Shown here in pieces: positions 15,407-17,669 of a stretch of 17,669 nt of DNA. Below the pieces are notes generated by a model. That model saw nothing but the letters and a program-made list of their open reading frames with translations. It had not been told where the DNA came from and searched no databases. Source of the stretch: Bacteroidota bacterium (GTDB taxonomy: Bacteria; Bacteroidota; Rhodothermia; Rhodothermales; UBA10348); assembly GCA_004356265.1 (NCBI GenBank), contig SMXK01000206.1, positions 1 through 17,669 on the forward strand. Reading direction: 5' to 3'. Numbering within the stretch: position 1 is the first letter of the stretch; each line of letters begins with the position of its first letter. The translations under genes and the position numbers were made by a program.

Positions 15407-16695
15407 TCGTTACTTTTGTCGTTTTCCTGGCGCTTATCGTTATCGGTGCACCCATTGTGTTTGCCCTTGGAGTGTCGGCTGCCCTGACGATCTACATCGC
15501 TGATATTCCGATGAGTATCGTCTCCCAGCGAATGTATGCTGGTCTGGATTCCTTCACCATAATGGCTATCCCGTTTTTCGTGCTGGCTGGCATCATCATG
15601 GAGCGAGGCGGCATCGCGAAACGAATTATTGAATTCTCACTGGCACTGGTTGGCTGGATCACCGGTAGTTTGTTGCTGGTCGCAACGGTTGCGGGTATCG
15701 GGATGGCCGCAGTCTCGGGATCGGGTGCGGCCTCTACGGCGGCAATTTCGTCGATCATGCTACGGGAGATGCGGGCGCGCGGCTATGACATCGATTTTTC
15801 CGCAGGTCTCATGGCATCCGCGGGCACGCTGGGCCCGGTTATTCCTCCAAGTATCATGATGGTGGTCCTGGCTACGACGTCGAATTTATCCATTGGACGC
15901 GCGTTTCTAGGTGGCATTGTGCCGGGGCTGCTCATGGCGCTCGCGATCATGATCGGGTGCTATTTTTACGCGAAACGTGGCGGTGATGCGTATCAGGATA
16001 CCGAATCTTTTTCGCTGCGCCGATTAGGCCGGACGTTCGTTGCAGCCGGGCCTGCATTTGTCATGCCTGTCGTTATTGTCGGAGGAATAATCGGCGGAAT
16101 ATTTACGCCAACTGAGGCGGCAGCCGTCGCGGTGTTATGCGGACTGATTATTTCCATCTACGTCTACAAAGAAATCGGCTTCAATGCTATTCCTTCAATG
16201 ATTCTGCGGGCGGCGTCGATCTCAGCAGCGGTGATGATGATTATCGCCACGGCGAGTGTATTTTCCTGGCTTATCGCTTCACAAAATGTACCCGCTGCGA
16301 TTGCAGATCTGCTACATCAAGCTACCAACAACCCGCTGGTTTTTTTGCTGCTGATGAATTTACTCCTGATCTTCATCGGCATGTTCATGGAGGGTATATC
16401 GGCGATACTGGTCATGGTTCCCGTACTATTGCCTATCGCCGTAAGTTTCGGGATTGATCCGCTGCATTTTGGTGTCATTGTCGTCATAAATCTGTCGATC
16501 GGCATGATAACACCGCCATACGGCATTACCCTGTACGTTGCCAGCAGCGTCGCGAATCGCTCTGTCCTACAAGTATCCCGAAAAATTGGTCTGCCATTCA
16601 TCCTGATTTTCGCGATTCTGATGCTCACAACCTTTGTGCCCGAGCTTGTGACCTATTTACCCGACATGTTCATACCCGTCGTTATTATTGATTAA
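15403..16695 (+). CDS. dctM: TRAP transporter large permease, DctM family
   Basis: A 430-residue, highly hydrophobic protein of normal DctM length with about 12 membrane segments. Characteristic stretches are P-F-F-V-L-A-G-I-I-M-E-R-G-G (about 62-75), S-G-S-G-A-A-S-T-A-A-I-S-S-I-M (about 106-120), G-P-V-I-P-P-S-I-M-M-V (about 145-155), F-T-P-T-E-A-A-A-V-A-V (about 234-244), and N-L-S-I-G-M-I-T-P-P-Y-G (about 364-375). This is the transport channel of the TRAP system. The frame is open upstream to 15187, but the ATG at 15403 overlapping the dctQ stop is the correct start, since upstream residues repeat the dctQ region in another frame. The next gene follows after 11 bases. Confidence 0.93.
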   Translation: MIVTFVVFLALIVIGAPIVFALGVSAALTIYIADIPMSIVSQRMYAGLDSFTIMAIPFFVLAGIIMERGGIAKRIIEFSLALVGWITGSLLLVATVAGIGMAAVSGSGAASTAAISSIMLREMRARGYDIDFSAGLMASAGTLGPVIPPSIMMVVLATTSNLSIGRAFLGGIVPGLLMALAIMIGCYFYAKRGGDAYQDTESFSLRRLGRTFVAAGPAFVMPVVIVGGIIGGIFTPTEAAAVAVLCGLIISIYVYKEIGFNAIPSMILRAASISAAVMMIIATASVFSWLIASQNVPAAIADLLHQATNNPLVFLLLMNLLLIFIGMFMEGISAILVMVPVLLPIAVSFGIDPLHFGVIVVINLSIGMITPPYGITLYVASSVANRSVLQVSRKIGLPFILIFAILMLTTFVPELVTYLPDMFIPVVIID

Positions 16696-16706
16696 CTGGA
16701 AAAATC

Positions 16707-17594
16707 ATGGCTGGATTTAAGGGTACATACACAGTGACTATTACGCCATTCACGGCTGATGGGCGAAAAGTCGAAGAGTCGGTACTGAGGGACTATGTCG
16801 ACTGGCAGATTGAGCAGGGAGCTCACGGTCTTATTCCGGTGGCAAGTACGGGAGAGTTCTTGTCACTTTCTGACGATGAGCGTCGCAAGGTTGCCGCGAC
16901 GGTTATCGAGCAGGCCAATAAAAGGGTTCCAGTGCTGATTGGCACAGGAGCTGAAAATACCTGGGATGTCGTGCGTTATAGTCGCGAAGCCGAGGACTTG
17001 GGAGCGGACGGTGTGCTGATTATCCCCCCTTTCTACAGCACGCCAACCGATGAGGAATTGTATCAGCATTACAAAATGATTGGTGAAGCGATATCGATAC
17101 CAGTCATGCTGTATAACAATCCGGTAACGTCGAATATTGATATGTTGCCGCCAACGGTCGCCAGATTGTCGGAAATTGACAACATATCCTATATCAAGGA
17201 GTCGACGATGGATGCAACGCGAGTTCGCGACATCATCCGCTTGTCGGATGATCGGATGGCAGTCTTCGGGGGAATCATGGGATACGAATCTTTCCTGAAC
17301 GGCGCTATCGGCTGGACCGCGGTCGGCTGCAATTTGATGCCAAAAGCCTTTTCCGAAATGTATCGTCATTGTGTGGAAAAAGTGGATCTTGATGCTGCAA
17401 GAGATTTGTATCAGAAGATTTCGCCCGTCATAGAACTGGTCGGGCAGCATCGGTATGTCGGTGCGACAAAAAAGGCACTGGAGCTCATGGGATTGCCCGT
17501 TGGGCCGCCACGCCCACCGAGACTTCCTCCCTCGGGTGAGGATTTAGCCTGGGTCGAACGCATAGTCCATGATCTTAAATTGACTTTCAGATAA
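16707..17594 (+). CDS. DapA/NanA-superfamily class I aldolase or lyase
   Basis: A 295-residue cytoplasmic protein with the (beta/alpha)8 fold of the dihydrodipicolinate synthase/N-acetylneuraminate lyase family. It has the phosphate-loop-like A-S47-T48-G-E50 (canonical G-T-T-G-E), the catalytic tyrosine Y136 in L-Y-N-N-P, and the Schiff-base lysine K164 in Y-I-K-E-S. The arginine that true DapA uses for the semialdehyde carboxylate (just after Y-N-x-P) is absent: the sequence reads Y-N-N-P-V-T-S. It is therefore more likely a catabolic pyruvate-releasing or dehydrating lyase than the lysine-biosynthesis enzyme. The C-terminus is rich in prolines (267-275). It sits 11 bases after dctM and 10 before a hydantoinase-like gene, so it probably acts on the imported compound or its breakdown product. 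Confidence 0.88.
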   Translation: MAGFKGTYTVTITPFTADGRKVEESVLRDYVDWQIEQGAHGLIPVASTGEFLSLSDDERRKVAATVIEQANKRVPVLIGTGAENTWDVVRYSREAEDLGADGVLIIPPFYSTPTDEELYQHYKMIGEAISIPVMLYNNPVTSNIDMLPPTVARLSEIDNISYIKESTMDATRVRDIIRLSDDRMAVFGGIMGYESFLNGAIGWTAVGCNLMPKAFSEMYRHCVEKVDLDAARDLYQKISPVIELVGQHRYVGATKKALELMGLPVGPPRPPRLPPSGEDLAWVERIVHDLKLTFR

Positions 17595-17604
17595 GGAGAC
17601 GAAT

Positions 17605-17669
17605 ATGTCCCAATTAGATCTGATTATAAAGAACGCCGATATTGCGACGGCGACTGAATCATTCATCGG
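17605..17669 (+). CDS. Probable hydantoinase/dihydropyrimidinase-type amidohydrolase, 5' end only
   Basis: Only the first 21 codons are in the window. They read M-S-Q-L-D-L-I-I-K-N-A-D-I-A-T-A, the typical first beta strands (x-L-I-I-K-N-A-x-I-x-T) of D-hydantoinase, dihydropyrimidinase and allantoinase amidohydrolases. The start is well supported by AAGGAG (17593-17598), 6 bases upstream and overlapping the stop of the preceding gene. Such enzymes open cyclic diamides (hydantoins, dihydropyrimidines). The catalytic motifs lie beyond the window, so another amidohydrolase cannot be excluded. Confidence 0.55.
   Translation, partial: MSQLDLIIKNADIATATESFI

Noticed and set aside
16863..17450. 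195-codon minus-strand ORF
   Set aside because: Antisense to the aldolase gene, with no start signal or family resemblance.
16707..17594. Naming this gene dapA
   Set aside because: The family match is clear, but the arginine following Y-N-x-P that binds the DapA substrate is missing and the gene sits in a catabolic transporter operon.

Overview
The window looks like a piece of a Gram-negative bacterial chromosome, most likely a gammaproteobacterium; that placement is an inference from gene types and style, not a computed result. It encodes a large TonB-dependent outer-membrane receptor, a tripartite TRAP transporter, two lipoproteins, and several exported hydrolases with signal peptides. No rRNA, tRNA, CRISPR array, integrase or intact insertion sequence was seen.

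Left part (1-6312): a small minus-strand lipoprotein gene is followed by a roughly 600-base non-coding stretch. Then comes a plus-strand gene for a secreted protein of the creatinase/aminopeptidase P (M24) fold (938-2392). It converges on a minus-strand gene for a CehA/McbA-type PHP metallohydrolase (2602-4698). Upstream of that gene, on the same strand, lies a second M24-fold paralog (4843-6312). The two M24 genes form an inverted pair around the metallohydrolase and share exact DNA blocks of 27 and 23 bases.

Middle part (6313-12201): a plus-strand serine hydrolase lipoprotein gene (6570-8081) appears to begin at an ATT or ATC codon. It is followed by the minus-strand remnant of an acetamidase/formamidase gene (8049-8426). 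Next is a TonB-dependent receptor (8833-11760) with an operator-like double dyad in its leader and a clear hairpin after its stop.

Right part (12202-17669): a third M24 paralog is followed by genes for a TRAP transporter (DctP, DctQ, DctM), a DapA/NanA-superfamily class I aldolase, and the first 21 codons of what is probably a hydantoinase/dihydropyrimidinase. Spacings are tight from dctQ onward, so this is very likely one operon running off the window.

Read together, the locus looks like an accessory island for capturing and degrading an organic compound that contains amide, peptide, carbamate or cyclic-imide bonds. The receptor would bring it across the outer membrane, exported hydrolases would cleave it, the TRAP system would import a carboxylate product, and the hydantoinase-like enzyme and aldolase would act in the cytoplasm. 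The substrate cannot be read from the sequence. The most unusual feature is the M24 trio: by eye alignment, two of the three have lost most canonical metal ligands, and all three lack the usual metal-binding histidine.
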